A stretch of DNA of 64,000 nucleotides, from assembly GCA_036365515.1 (NCBI GenBank), contig CM070877.1, positions 84,914,522 through 84,978,521 on the forward strand, given 5' to 3'. The translations under genes were made by a program, and so were the position numbers. This document shows, in pieces, positions 54,788 through 64,000 of the stretch. The DNA is from Torymus aiolomorphi. Taxonomy: Eukaryota; Arthropoda; Insecta; Hymenoptera; Torymidae. Each line of letters opens with the position of its first letter. Position 1 is the stretch's first letter. The notes under the pieces were generated by a model, which was given only the letters and a program-made list of their open reading frames with translations, was not told where the DNA came from and made no database searches.

Positions 54788-55884
54788 ATGCGTGTTGGGC
54801 AACTGAGTCAGCAGCAGCTTCTAGAGTTGGTAGGCCAGCTGCTAACACAGGTGCAGCCGACGACTCCGACACCTGGCCGTATAATACCAGGTGCCGGATT
54901 ACCTGCCATCGGAGAAGTCGCGGAAGGGTCCTCCGTAACCATAGAGGAACTGCCGGCAGGGGAGCCAGTAGTTCCTTCGCCAACGCGGTCGATATTGAGA
55001 CGACCGAAGACCGTGATAGACGTCACTACTCTGGCAGTTAGCCAGAATAGCGAGGTCGAAGAGGAGTCGTCGACTCCACAGGTAGTGGAGCCTGTGGAAT
55101 CAGAAAAGCGGAAGAGCTGGGCCAGCGAGGAGAGCCTCGCCCACGATACTCCGCAGGTACAGGAGCCTGCGGAAAATAGCGAGTCGTGTAAGTTGTCAGG
55201 CCGCTCCCCCATATCGGGCGCTTGGATGGAACTCGAAGCCAACTTGGTAGCATCTCGAGAGCTATCCCAGTTGGCTAGAGAAAAGGAAGAAGCCGTCATG
55301 AAGGAGTGGAATAACTTCCACGATTATGAAGGGGCGAGGGACCACACCGAAAAGTGTTTTAACCTGGTTCTGGGCCACAAAGAAGAACTCGCGGCGGCAG
55401 TCAAGTTTCGCCGACAGCGAAGCGAGAGTAGGGCTCGCGAGGCTCGCGAAAGTCGCGAAGCCTAGGAGAAAGCTCGATGCCTCCGCGAGGCCAAAGAAAA
55501 AGAGATGGCCCGGATCCAGGCCGAACTCGCAAGGGCCAGGGCAGAAGAAGAGAAGGCAGCCAGGGGTAGGAGGAGGCCTGCCCCTGGTAGGGTAATAACA
55601 CCCGTAAAAGAGCCCCGTTCGAGTAGACCGAAAAACCGCCAGAGTAGTAGCTCCAGGAGACGACCTTGGGTCGCCAACAAGATCGGGCGTCCATCCCAAC
55701 GGACTCAACTGGACCTCGGAGGGCCCTTTCCTCTGGTCGGCGTCTACCCGGAGAAACTCGGACATCCAGATGGTGCTTCTTTTGCGGGCAACCCAACGTC
55801 CGCAATCCAGCGACGTGCCCTAGAGCGGCGAAGCACGACCCATTTTATTATCGGCAGAAGTACCAACCGAATTTCGGGCGATGA
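54788..55884 (+). pseudogene. Gypsy A third ORF: basic coiled-coil protein with C-terminal CFFC zinc motif
   Basis: From MRVGQLSQQQLLELVGQLLTQ, through a Pro/Thr/Glu-rich region, to a charged coiled coil (ELSQLAREKEEAVMKEW, then REAKEKEMARIQAELARARAEEE), a basic patch (RPKNRQSSSSRRRPW) and, in a shifted frame, CFFCGQPNVRNPATCP near the end at 55884. One TAG at 55463 interrupts. Upstream in the same frame (54461-54787), AT-hook-like GRGRPRK and PRGRPKGSRN belong to the pol tail or an unspliced form. No signal peptide or membrane helix, so not an envelope protein. Might act as an accessory nucleocapsid or chromatin-binding factor; this is inference. Confidence 0.55.
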
Positions 55885-56067
55885 AGCGGCGTTGATTGTT
55901 TTTTGTTATTATTCTTTGAATAAAATCCTTTTTATTTTTCTATGAAAGTCGCATTCGCTTGAGTACTTCTAGAACCTAAACCCTTTTCAGGTATTAGCGA
56001 CGCCGGATTAAATTGCAGAGTCCCATATCAGGAGATAAGTGACATCTGGGTGGGGGGTATCACGGCC
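55885..56067. other. 3' non-coding and polypurine-like tract of gypsy A
   Basis: Ends with GGGTGGGGGG at 56049-56058 close to the putative LTR start. Confidence 0.4.
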
Positions 56068-57154
56068 TGCTGTACCGACGTCGCGTATAAGCCGTAGTTG
56101 AAGTAACTCATGCGTGCAAACGCGAGATGACGCGTCGATGCAGAATCTGAGCTTCATCGACGTGATGACTAGCAGACCCCGGCGAGAGAGAGAGCGACCA
56201 TCTTAAAGTTCGCTTTTGGAGAAGGAAGCACGCGCCCGAGTACGCTCCGCTTTTATTCCGGAATTCATAAAGAAAGTATTAGCTTTTTCGCCCGCAAAGC
56301 TCGCTAGTGATAGTGCCGTGCCCACTGAAGATTTCACACAAGCTTCCGTATTTCATCGACGAGTACTTGCGCCGCTGGACAGGGAGACGTCAATCAATCG
56401 TGCGACAGGCGAGATCAACCTGCCGCACAATCTTCATCGTCGCGAAACCCCGGCTACGAGACAGCTGAGCACGCAGTCAGAAGAGAAGGACGATCGTCAC
56501 GAGTCCAGTTAGACTGCGCTGTAGTTTTCGATAGTTAAGGTAAGCGTGCACGTATCATCCGCGCCGCGAATTAGCTCCGCGTAACCGCTTGTTCAGGCTC
56601 GTCGCATCTGGACAGCGGCTTCGAATAGGCTTTCTCGTGCGGAGAGAGCGAGTGTGAGGAGAGAGTGTGGACTCGAGGTTAGCACTCTATCAAAATTAAA
56701 CGCAAGGTCAAACTACCGGCTATTTCAAAGCCGGTGAGTGCGCACAACAGGTGCGGACACGTGCAGCCCTACCATCTACCCTCTCTCTCACACGTATACG
56801 TGTGTGTCGCGCGGCGATCGCGACCGCTCTCTCACTTCGCCGCTTTACTCGGCGAGCGCGCGCGTAGGATACCGCACACGTGCGGCGTATTATACCTCAC
56901 GTGCGCGGCGTGAATTACCGCGAGCGTGACGTCAGCCTACGAGACAGCTGACGTCTGAGATAACGTGCTGGCGCACCGTTTAGATAGGGAATACGAGAAT
57001 CTAAATTCACTTCTTTTATATTACTGATCTATTACTAAACCTCAACTTCTTTATTTAATAAACCATAGTCTTTTATTATTAATTTTAACTGTTCGAGTTA
57101 TTATTCCGCGACCTAGTCATTCCTCGTTCCCCGCCGCCTCCGCGGTCGTTACGT
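56061..57154 (+). repeat. putative LTR of gypsy A
   Basis: Preceded by a G-rich polypurine-like run and followed by TTGGTGAAAACG, which resembles the TTGGTG start of LTR-element internal regions. An AATAAA signal is at 57056-57061. Starts TATCACGG and ends CGTTACG, near but not exact TG...CA ends. Its partner is not in the window, so this is not proven. A short Arg-rich frame at 56216-56512 is not counted as a gene. Confidence 0.4.
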
Positions 57155-58079
57155 TGGTGAAAACGTATCGTTTATAACTGAGCAGCTGGCACACGATCCA
57201 GGAACCCGGTGAGGAGTTCGAGTCCCTGGCAGAAATCAAGCGCGAGTCTCCAACTTGCGTGTTGCACGGTAAGTAACCAGATTAGGTTTAGCATTGCACG
57301 ACGTTGTAGCGTCTGCTGCCTAATCTGGCTTTTGGGTCTCCGAGAGTTGAACCGGAGGACCCAGAGGTTCACAACTAAGGCGCGCGAGAGAAACGCGTCT
57401 TAACCCTAATAACCACCCCGTGACAACTGTCGTCATCGGGGCTACATATGAAATAACAAGAAAGTTGAATAAATAATAATAAAAATAAATTATATATTAA
57501 GTCGGTGCAAAATTGATTAACTGACCTTTAAAAAAAATATGAGAATTACATAGTAATTTAGGCGTTACTTCGTCAATATATAACCGTCATGGCTGTACAG
57601 CTTATTGAAAATATCATTAGCTGACTAAAAACATATGGAAATTAAGAACGTTAATGTGTAAATCAAATAATCAAAAAGTGAAAATTAGGATAAAACGCAA
57701 TTCTTACCATTATTCTCCGCATCCGGCATATCGTGACTAAGCGAGGGCGGCGAAAATTGCGCTTTATATACTGTTTCGTAGAAATTAAACGAAAAAATTT
57801 GAATAAAGGAAGGGGTAAATTAAAGGATAGTTAGAAGCACGCGTATATGTTAATACATTCAAAAATTCAAAAAGAGGCGCGACCGCTTCGGAGCAGACAG
57901 AAAGGCCGACGTGAGGAAGACACTAATATTAAATGGGGAAGTGTGAATGTGTGTGTCAATGTGTGAGTATACGATTCGTGCGCGCAGCTAATTCCACGCG
58001 TCGCACCTATACTCAGTGAGGAGAGTAGAAGGACGGGGGGAGCGAAAGTCGGAATACTTCCTTGCGCTACATGATCACC
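57155..58079. other. no gene seen
   Basis: Begins with possible LTR-element leader sequence. Later AT-rich. A TTAAGTCGGTGCAAAATTGA word at 57498 resembles the end of some mariner TIRs but has no partner. No supported gene. Confidence 0.45.
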
Positions 58080-60290
58080 TAATACCCATGCGACCGATAG
58101 GGCTCACAAATGATTAACAATTTTTACTACGACGTGGCTTTTTGTTGTTAAAATGAGCATTAATAAGTTTCAGAGAAACCTTATATATAACTTTTAAAAA
58201 ACGCGTATTCTCAATTTTATTAAGACCATTTGGTTGTTGATGTATATGTAACATTTCAGAAAAAAGGCGTTTAAACCTATTGTTTTCCACATCCAAAATC
58301 TTGCATTTTCAAAGACAAACTTGTGACCGGTGGAGGCGATGTGCTCCGATACGGCCGAATGGTCAAGTCTCTTTCTGATAGCATAATCATGTTCCTATAA
58401 TCTTTTTTTGAATTTTCATTTCGAAGTGCCTACGTAAGAGGCTTTGCAATCTTTGCAATTAATTTTGTAAACTATATTTGGAGTGTTTTTTTTTTTTGCA
58501 CAATTTATCCTAGCCTAGTTTTATGTAACTATTTATATTGAATTTATTTATATTGCTATTGATAATCATTGGTTTTTGAAATTTTCTATTTTTAAGGGCT
58601 TTACTGACATTGTAGTTCAATTTTTTAATGTACGAAAAGACAATGAATTTAGGATTATTGGAAAGTTTTTTAAGAATAAGTTTTTTAGTAGAAAAGATGT
58701 GAGCGAGCCTTTTCTTAATATGTTTAATCACATTAATCGGGAAGTTATTAGCTGTGAGCAGTTTTTTGATAATCTGGAGGTTTTCTTCATGGAAAGATTT
58801 ATCGGATAATTTAATTGCTTTGTCGACTAAACGGTAAATAATAGCAACTTTCTGTAAGAACGGGTGGTGGGAAAGGAAGTTTATATAACGGTCCGAGTCT
58901 GTAGGTTTCCGATACCAATTCATAATAATTTTATTATTATCTAAGCTTCTAATAATATTAATATCAAGGAAACTAATTCTATTATTATTTTCAATTTCAT
59001 GCGTAAATTTTAAATTATCATCAAATGAATTAAAACTGTTAAGGATCTCAAGAATTTTAATAGATCTAATAATCAAAAAACAATCATCGACGTATCTTTT
59101 GTAAAAAATAACGTCGTTATCAGTAGATTTTAAGCATGCATTTTCGAGCAATTCTAAAACAAGATTGGTGAATCAAGGGCTACTACCCATAGGAGCGCCA
59201 AGGATTTGTTGGTAGAATTTATCGTTAAATTGAAAAAAAGTTGAATCGAGGAGGATCTATATACCTTCTAAAAACTCTTGTTTAGTGATGGGGAGGATAT
59301 TGCCAAAATAATGCCATTTTTTACTAAGAGCAGCTAGGATGGCTTTTTTTTAGAGTTTTGTGAAAAGTGAAACGACGTCAAATGAAACTAATTTGAAATT
59401 ATTAGGTAAATAAAAATTGTCTAAAACAACTTTCAATTTTGTGCTGTTTTTTAGGTAAGATTTATCAAGAGTGTAAGTAGGACTGTTAATGGCTGAAACT
59501 ATAATGCGAACCGGAAAATTTTCTTTATGAATTTTTGTTCAAGTATATGCTCTCGGGAGATTAGTATTTTCGATGTGAGAAATCGAGAAGGGAGAGAAAC
59601 ATTCGTCGCATCCAACACCTTTTTTAGACCATCTGTTTAATAGGTCCTTAATGAAGTTTTGTAATTTATTAATTGGATTAGATTTTATTGGCTTGTAATA
59701 TTTTCCGTCATTGAGGGCGTTTTCAACCTTTTCTATGTAATCTGATTTGTTCATAACAACGATAACATTACCTTTATCGGCTCTAGTAATAAAAAGATCG
59801 GGGTTGGAATCTAGAAATTCTATGGTTTTATTAAATTTAGTCAGAATGATTTTATCTTCAAGATCAATATGATTTCTATTACGGATAAAAGTATTGATTT
59901 GATTAATAATGATAGTGCCTATATTTAAGTTAATAGCTTTGTTCTGTACAGTAGACTCTATATTTTTAAAAAATTGAAAAAAAGTATTTATATTAAGATT
60001 GGAAGTAAAGTTAAATTTATCTCCGAGGCATAAAGTGTCAAAGGCAAAGGCAGGAATAGAAACGTAGAAAGATTAACCAGCCATTTATTTTTCTCGTCTT
60101 CACAGTTTGTCTTATTTACACTATTAGGCAGAGGCAAGGATAAATGAGAATTCAAAACCTTGTTATTGTCGACAATAGTATTGTTAGAAGGAACCGTAGA
60201 AAGACCAACGGTTATATTGTTATTATAATTTCTATCAGAGGAGACTATAGGACTGCAACCAACTTTATTATTATCAAAGATACTAAAATC
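58080..60290 (-). mobile_element. Penelope-like element, third copy (different family), decayed
   Basis: Minus strand: N-terminal region from about 60290, RT, then GIY-YIG end near 58490-58100. Sequence differs clearly from the 38-kb element. It abuts a LINE endonuclease at 60290. I see no hammerhead-like motif at its 3' side. Confidence 0.75.
58090..60290 (-). pseudogene. Penelope reverse transcriptase and GIY-YIG, multiple breaks
   Basis: Shows FITRADKGNVIVVMNKSDYI (near 59770), KIHKENFPVRIIVS, SFDVVSLFTKL, ILGAPMGSS, the active site YKRYVDDCFLI (near 59095), ISFLDINII and WYRKPTDSDRYINFLSHHP; then the GIY-YIG start NIVYKINCKDCKASYVG (near 58460) and a C-terminal tail to about 58090. Stops after AYT (59539), KL, GI and SP, and two or more frameshifts. 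A reverse transcriptase with endonuclease that once copied the element. Confidence 0.8.
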
Positions 60291-60925
60291 TAAACATTCT
60301 TTCGTATATTTTTGTAAGAGGTTGTCGAGTTTGTTAATCTTAAAGTATTTGTATTTATTGTTTTGGTTTTTATAAAGATATTGTCAATGTTTGAGCCATT
60401 ATTGCCATTATCTGACGGTCTGGTTATACTCTGGAATCTAGGTATAAAGCCTATCTCTACGAAATTATTCAAGTATTCCAGACTTATAATATTCAGATGA
60501 AGTAGGTCTATATTGAAATCACCCAAAATTAGATGATTTTTTGTATTGTGCTTATTTTTTAGGTAATCATGTAAGTTATTAATAAATTCGATTTTCGATA
60601 GATCATGTGATCTATATAAAGCTAATACTTCGAGTTTTTGATTTTTATTCATTATGATGCAGGAGTTCAAGATTTTAAGCTTACCTATTTCAATTACTTT
60701 TGTATATTCTGTTATGCTGTAATCAGTATATATTACTATTCCATCTGACTGATTTAGCCTACTGTGATTATAATACATTTTGTATCCCTTTAAAGAGAAG
60801 TAAATGTAGCATTTTAAATTCCAGGTTTCTATGCACACCACAATACATGGCTTAATCTCAAGACTCTCAATAAATATCTGAAATTTATTAAAATTAGTAT
60901 TTAGGCTTCTAATATTTAGATACAA
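60290..60925 (-). pseudogene. LINE ORF2 endonuclease fragment
   Basis: An apurinic-type endonuclease: YLNIRSLNTNFNKF (first block), VVCIETWN (catalytic Glu), VIYTDYS, HLILGDFNIDLL (catalytic Asp) and SNIDNIFIK. The frame is open for 212 codons and ends where the Penelope element starts. Nicks the target to prime reverse transcription. The RT domain is absent. Confidence 0.85.
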
Positions 60926-61085
60926 AATATTATCTTTCTTTGTTTTAATTTATTTATTGAGAGCAAAGAGGTCATTAAAGATCTTCTCCTCCGCACCGTT
61001 TCTTCTTGTATCGTTTCCGCATAATCTATGTTTTGATCCATTTTAGATTCGCTAAGTTTTGGTTTACGTTTGTTCCGGTGTCTTA

Positions 61086-62504
61086 TTATTTGATAAGTGA
61101 GACCGAAGTATTCGATATGCAGTTAAAGCTACTTATAGCAGACTTAATTTCGGCCGGTAACTTACCGACTGTTGGATTCGAGTTTAGTACTTGCGACTGT
61201 CTATTTATTTTACCTACATATCTTGGAATGTAAGGCCTTATTGGATAATCTGTTTCTGCTATCCACTTCCTTATCTTGTATTTCATATCCTTACATTTTT
61301 CACATGTTATTGACCACGTGTTTTGCATCATACTTTGTTTTAAATTGGTTATTACTATACTTACAATTTATGCAACCGAGTTGGTCTGAGGTGGTGCATT
61401 GCGATGTATTATATTTTCCAGCACATATATGGCAGGCTTTCTCGTTACGGCAGTTTTTGCCACTATGCCCGAATCTTCCACATTTGAAACATGGGGTTAC
61501 ATTCAGGTGATCGGACGCTTGGCAATTTTGATATCCGATGTGAATTCTGAATTTAATATTCACTATTTGCTTGTACGCTTCGGCTGTTACTTCTATTAGT
61601 ATGTTGTTCAGATTTGTTTTTTTCATCTTGAAATACGTGTATTATTTTACATTTACCTTCTGGGTGTTTAAAATTCCTTCGGGTTATATCTTGTTCTATA
61701 TCTTTATCTTCCATGTTTTGAAAATTATCAAATCCTAGTATTTTTATTCTAGGATTACTAATGAGTACTAAACTCTTTCGATTTTAAAAAATGCAGTGTA
61801 CTTTAGTTTTAACATTTTTTCAGTTTGTAATAAACTTTACTCATTTAAAAAGCTTATTGTTGCTTTATTTATGTTCTTTATTTGCACGTTTTTTGCTTGA
61901 GCTGTTGGGATTTTGTTTACATAGTGCGCTATGTACATTTTTATATCTAGTTCCTCTTCTTTTTTATCGATATTTCTTCTCTTTACTATTAATTTTGGTA
62001 TTCTCTTTACTAGAGGTTTCTCATTTACTAGTCCATCGGCGAAGGACTTTTTTCTTTGTTGTCATTTTCTTTGTTAATTATTTGTTTTAGTAACAGATTG
62101 TTGTTTTGCACTTCTGTGCACTTAGGTTTTTTAGCGTATTTTTGTCTATTTTTGTCTCCTTCTGTAGTGCTATTAACTGCCTTATTTACTTGAGTTTTCA
62201 GTTCTTCTATTTTGGCTAGTAGTTGCAAGAGAATCATTTTGTTCATATTATTCATTACTGTGTCATTTTTTATTTCATCCACATCTGGCGTAGCGCTTTC
62301 AATTGAGGTTATGTCGATGTCATCATGATTTGGACAGATTACAAACACTTCACTCACTTTTATTGTATTGTTTAACTTGACAAATTCCCTCGTGCGAAAA
62401 ACGTTTTCACATAATACAGACCCAACAACTGCCACTTTCGGTTTCGGGTACATATAAGATTTTTCTGGAGGCTTGCCTCGTGGCTGCAAGCCTTTCTGCG
62501 CCAT
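61086..62504 (-). pseudogene. LINE ORF1 (gag-like) with CCHC zinc knuckles
   Basis: ATG at 62504 (MAQKGLQPRGKPP). N-terminal part includes a possible coiled coil (NKMILLQLLAKIEELKTQV) and a Lys-rich region to 62028. After frame breaks, 61626-61300 gives VTPCFKCGRFGHSGKNC, ACHICAGKYNTSQC and GCINC, three Cys-rich knuckles typical of Jockey/I-type ORF1 proteins, and 61331-61086 the C-terminal ETDYPIRPYIP region. Binds element RNA. Confidence 0.75.
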
Positions 62505-62579
62505 TTTTTTCGAATGATGAATATATACTGCTGCATTTAGAGTACAGGCTGTCAGATACATTTTAACACCTCTGATATT

Positions 62580-62710
62580 CGTCCGTCAGATTTCCGTATT
62601 GAAGGTATATCTATATATTAGTAACTATAGTTTCTTTAGTCAAAGATCAAAACAAAACAAATATTAAAATATTACTACTATGAAACCAATGTACTCTAAT
62701 CTGACGGACG
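62580..62710. repeat. 131-bp segment bounded by 13-bp inverted repeats
   Basis: CGTCCGTCAGATT at 62580-62592 is the exact inverse of AATCTGACGGACG at 62698-62710. The interior is AT-rich and non-coding. It may be a small MITE upstream of the LINE; no target duplication is clear. Confidence 0.45.
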
Positions 62711-64000
62711 TTTAGCAAGAGCCACATTTTAATGATCAAGCAGCATTAAGCAATAATGCACGGGTTTTCTCTTTCGCAGCAAGTTATATAACAATAATTC
62801 GTAGGATAGAATACGTAATAAATGTTTGTAAAATACTTGCAAAGTATAATTATAACTTGAAAAAAAAAAAAAAAGAACAGAATGACTATTTAAAGTCCAA
62901 GAAGCACATGTCAATACTATTTAATGTATGAAGTTATTTTATAAATATATGTGAACAGGCCATAGTAGTTTATGCCTTTTATTTTCTTGTAATGAATCAG
63001 CTCATTTGTTTTAAATCTGTTCTTGTTAAGAATAATATAATCAAATATATACATAATAATAATAATCTATAGTATTTAACCAAATTCAATGTTTTTTGGT
63101 TGAGAGTAATATGGGAACGTCCGCCAGAAACCAGCTAGCCGGCGCGACCAACGTATTTTTTGCGTAAAATGCGCTCTGTTCAACTCGCTCGTAATCGTAT
63201 ACTACATCTGCAAGAAAAAAACAAAAGACATATATCGATAGATTTTTTCCTGTTAGAAATACAACTTAAGCTACAAAATCCTAAATTTTCAAGTTGGAGA
63301 AACGACGGATTCAAAAGTAATAAGATTAAAAAGACAGTGGCGTGCCTTTGCAGGTCTGTATCTATTATGCTTCTATCGTTGCACTGGCTCGTGTGATCGT
63401 TTTGGCCACTAGAGGAACTGAAGTAACAGAGCTGTTCCCAGTACTTAATAAAGCTCTTTTGAAGTTATTTATGAACTTCCGAAAATTTGTTTTTTCTCAA
63501 TATTTATTACATTCCGATAAAAAAGTTTGTTAAAATGTCTAAGATTTTCAATCGCTGCTGTAATCCTTTTGATGAAACAAAGATTTCGCCTAAATTGAGG
63601 TTTGTTTGAGATAAAGTGAAAATACATCTATGACCAGCATTGGCCGAATTCCCATCTCTACGAGTACATGTCTCCCTACTACCTCGCGCCTGTCGCTACC
63701 GCTGAAAATTGCGTCCCCCACCAGTACTATAGTCACTTTGGATTAGTATTGTCTGTTATATACTCCTGACTTACACAAACATATACACTCAGTATATAAG
63801 GCCAAAATTTTTAATCATTAAACATTGACAAGTGGGGTCTCTCCCTGTGATGTACGTCCGTTGACTAAGTTTTTATGTAAGTTTTATATTGTAATATGTT
63901 GTAATCGAAGTTATTGTTGTAAAAAAGCATACATGTGTATTAATTTGTAAAATAATTTTGTTAAAATTAGCTCCTGAAGAGGGACCTGCAATAAAAAATG
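62711..64000. other. no gene recognised
   Basis: Mostly AT-rich. A 78-codon plus-strand frame at 63160-63396 has no family motif that I know and is not called. The last 30 bp hold CTGAAGAGGGACC, a hammerhead-like half motif that runs off the window. Confidence 0.5.

Larger units (their letters stand above)
48873..57154 (+). mobile_element. Gypsy-type LTR retrotransposon A with third ORF and putative 3' LTR
   Basis: Leader, gag (49232), protease, RT, RNase H, integrase, then a third ORF (54788) and a putative LTR (56068-57154). Most of pol stays in one frame and is interrupted by about five stops, many explicable as C-to-T or G-to-A changes. No matching 5' LTR is visible; the sequence just upstream is repeat R. 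Confidence 0.8.
60290..62600 (-). mobile_element. LINE, CCHC-type ORF1 (Jockey/I-like), 3' part lost
   Basis: ORF1 with zinc knuckles and an ORF2 endonuclease lie on the minus strand; the reverse transcriptase is missing because the Penelope element begins at 60290. The family differs from the PHD-type LINE. Confidence 0.7.

Noticed and set aside
54736..55041. Second frame over the ORF3 region of gypsy A
   Set aside because: No family motif; shadow of the ORF3 frame.
56216..56512. 98-codon frame in the putative LTR of gypsy A
   Set aside because: Basic, low-similarity frame inside a non-coding LTR; no motif.
57200..57240. tRNA B-box-like GAGTTCGAGTCCC
   Set aside because: No matching A box or cloverleaf at the right distance; not called as tRNA or SINE.
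57495..57525. Mariner-like terminal word TTAAGTCGGTGCAAAATTG
   Set aside because: No inverted partner or transposase within several kb.
63160..63396. 78-codon plus-strand frame
   Set aside because: No recognisable motif, no splice support and no second copy; left as unassigned sequence.

Overview
This window is repeat-rich animal DNA, most likely from an insect. The coding content consists of arthropod-type transposons: gypsy and copia LTR elements, Penelope-like elements with GIY-YIG domains, PHD/FP-type and CCHC-type LINEs, a mauritiana-like mariner, a hAT-like MITE, a pogo-like transposase and a Harbinger transposase with MADF/BESS partners. Spliceosomal introns are short (70-84 bp) and there are no bacterial operons. 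A hymenopteran is plausible but not shown by the sequence. I recognise no ordinary host gene, rRNA, tRNA or CRISPR. Nearly every coding unit carries stops, frameshifts or truncations; the clear exceptions are the mariner transposase frame and one two-exon MADF gene.

Layout, left to right. 1-1374 is AT-rich. 1375-6840 is a LINE on the minus strand (ORF1 with a PHD finger and an FP-like domain; ORF2 with endonuclease and reverse transcriptase) that has captured a Penelope end. 7631-8783 is a Penelope fragment with 320-bp inverted arms. 9240-12870 is a minus-strand gypsy remnant (C). 13111-13850 is a tandem repeat with a period of about 290 bp, followed by AT-rich DNA and a degenerate GGGTTTAA tract. 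16899-17942 is a pogo-like transposase cut off by a dispersed repeat (17942-19655) that itself holds a hAT-like MITE. 20241-21072 has palindromic and GCGGGCG-type repeats. 21078-28648 is a large Harbinger-like unit bounded by inverted repeats of about 235-280 bp; it holds a spliced transposase, an intact MADF/BESS gene, a decayed second MADF/BESS gene, an unidentified spliced gene, a Penelope foldback and a 350-bp hairpin.

29500-43165 is gypsy element B. A copia element (33421-40985, 5-bp target duplication AAAAC) is inserted in it, and a Penelope element (38004-40954, 13-bp duplication) is inserted in the copia LTR. 43184-47930 is a second copy of the first LINE family, split by a mariner (45475-46734). 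48001-48872 repeats the 17942-19655 family. 48873-57154 is gypsy element A with a putative LTR. 58080-60290 is a third Penelope element and 60290-62600 a second LINE type. The last 1.3 kb has no recognisable gene.

Points most worth a second look: (i) gypsy elements A and B each have a third ORF downstream of integrase, placed just after a strong splice acceptor and ending in a zinc-knuckle-like motif rather than an envelope protein; (ii) the Harbinger-like unit with two MADF proteins, an unknown spliced gene, and a transposase whose two catalytic Asp positions are Asn; (iii) hammerhead-ribozyme-like motifs at the Penelope termini, including a 291-bp foldback with two of them facing each other; (iv) a family of unrelated-arm palindromes that share a CGAGCCGAAGGCGAG-type centre.
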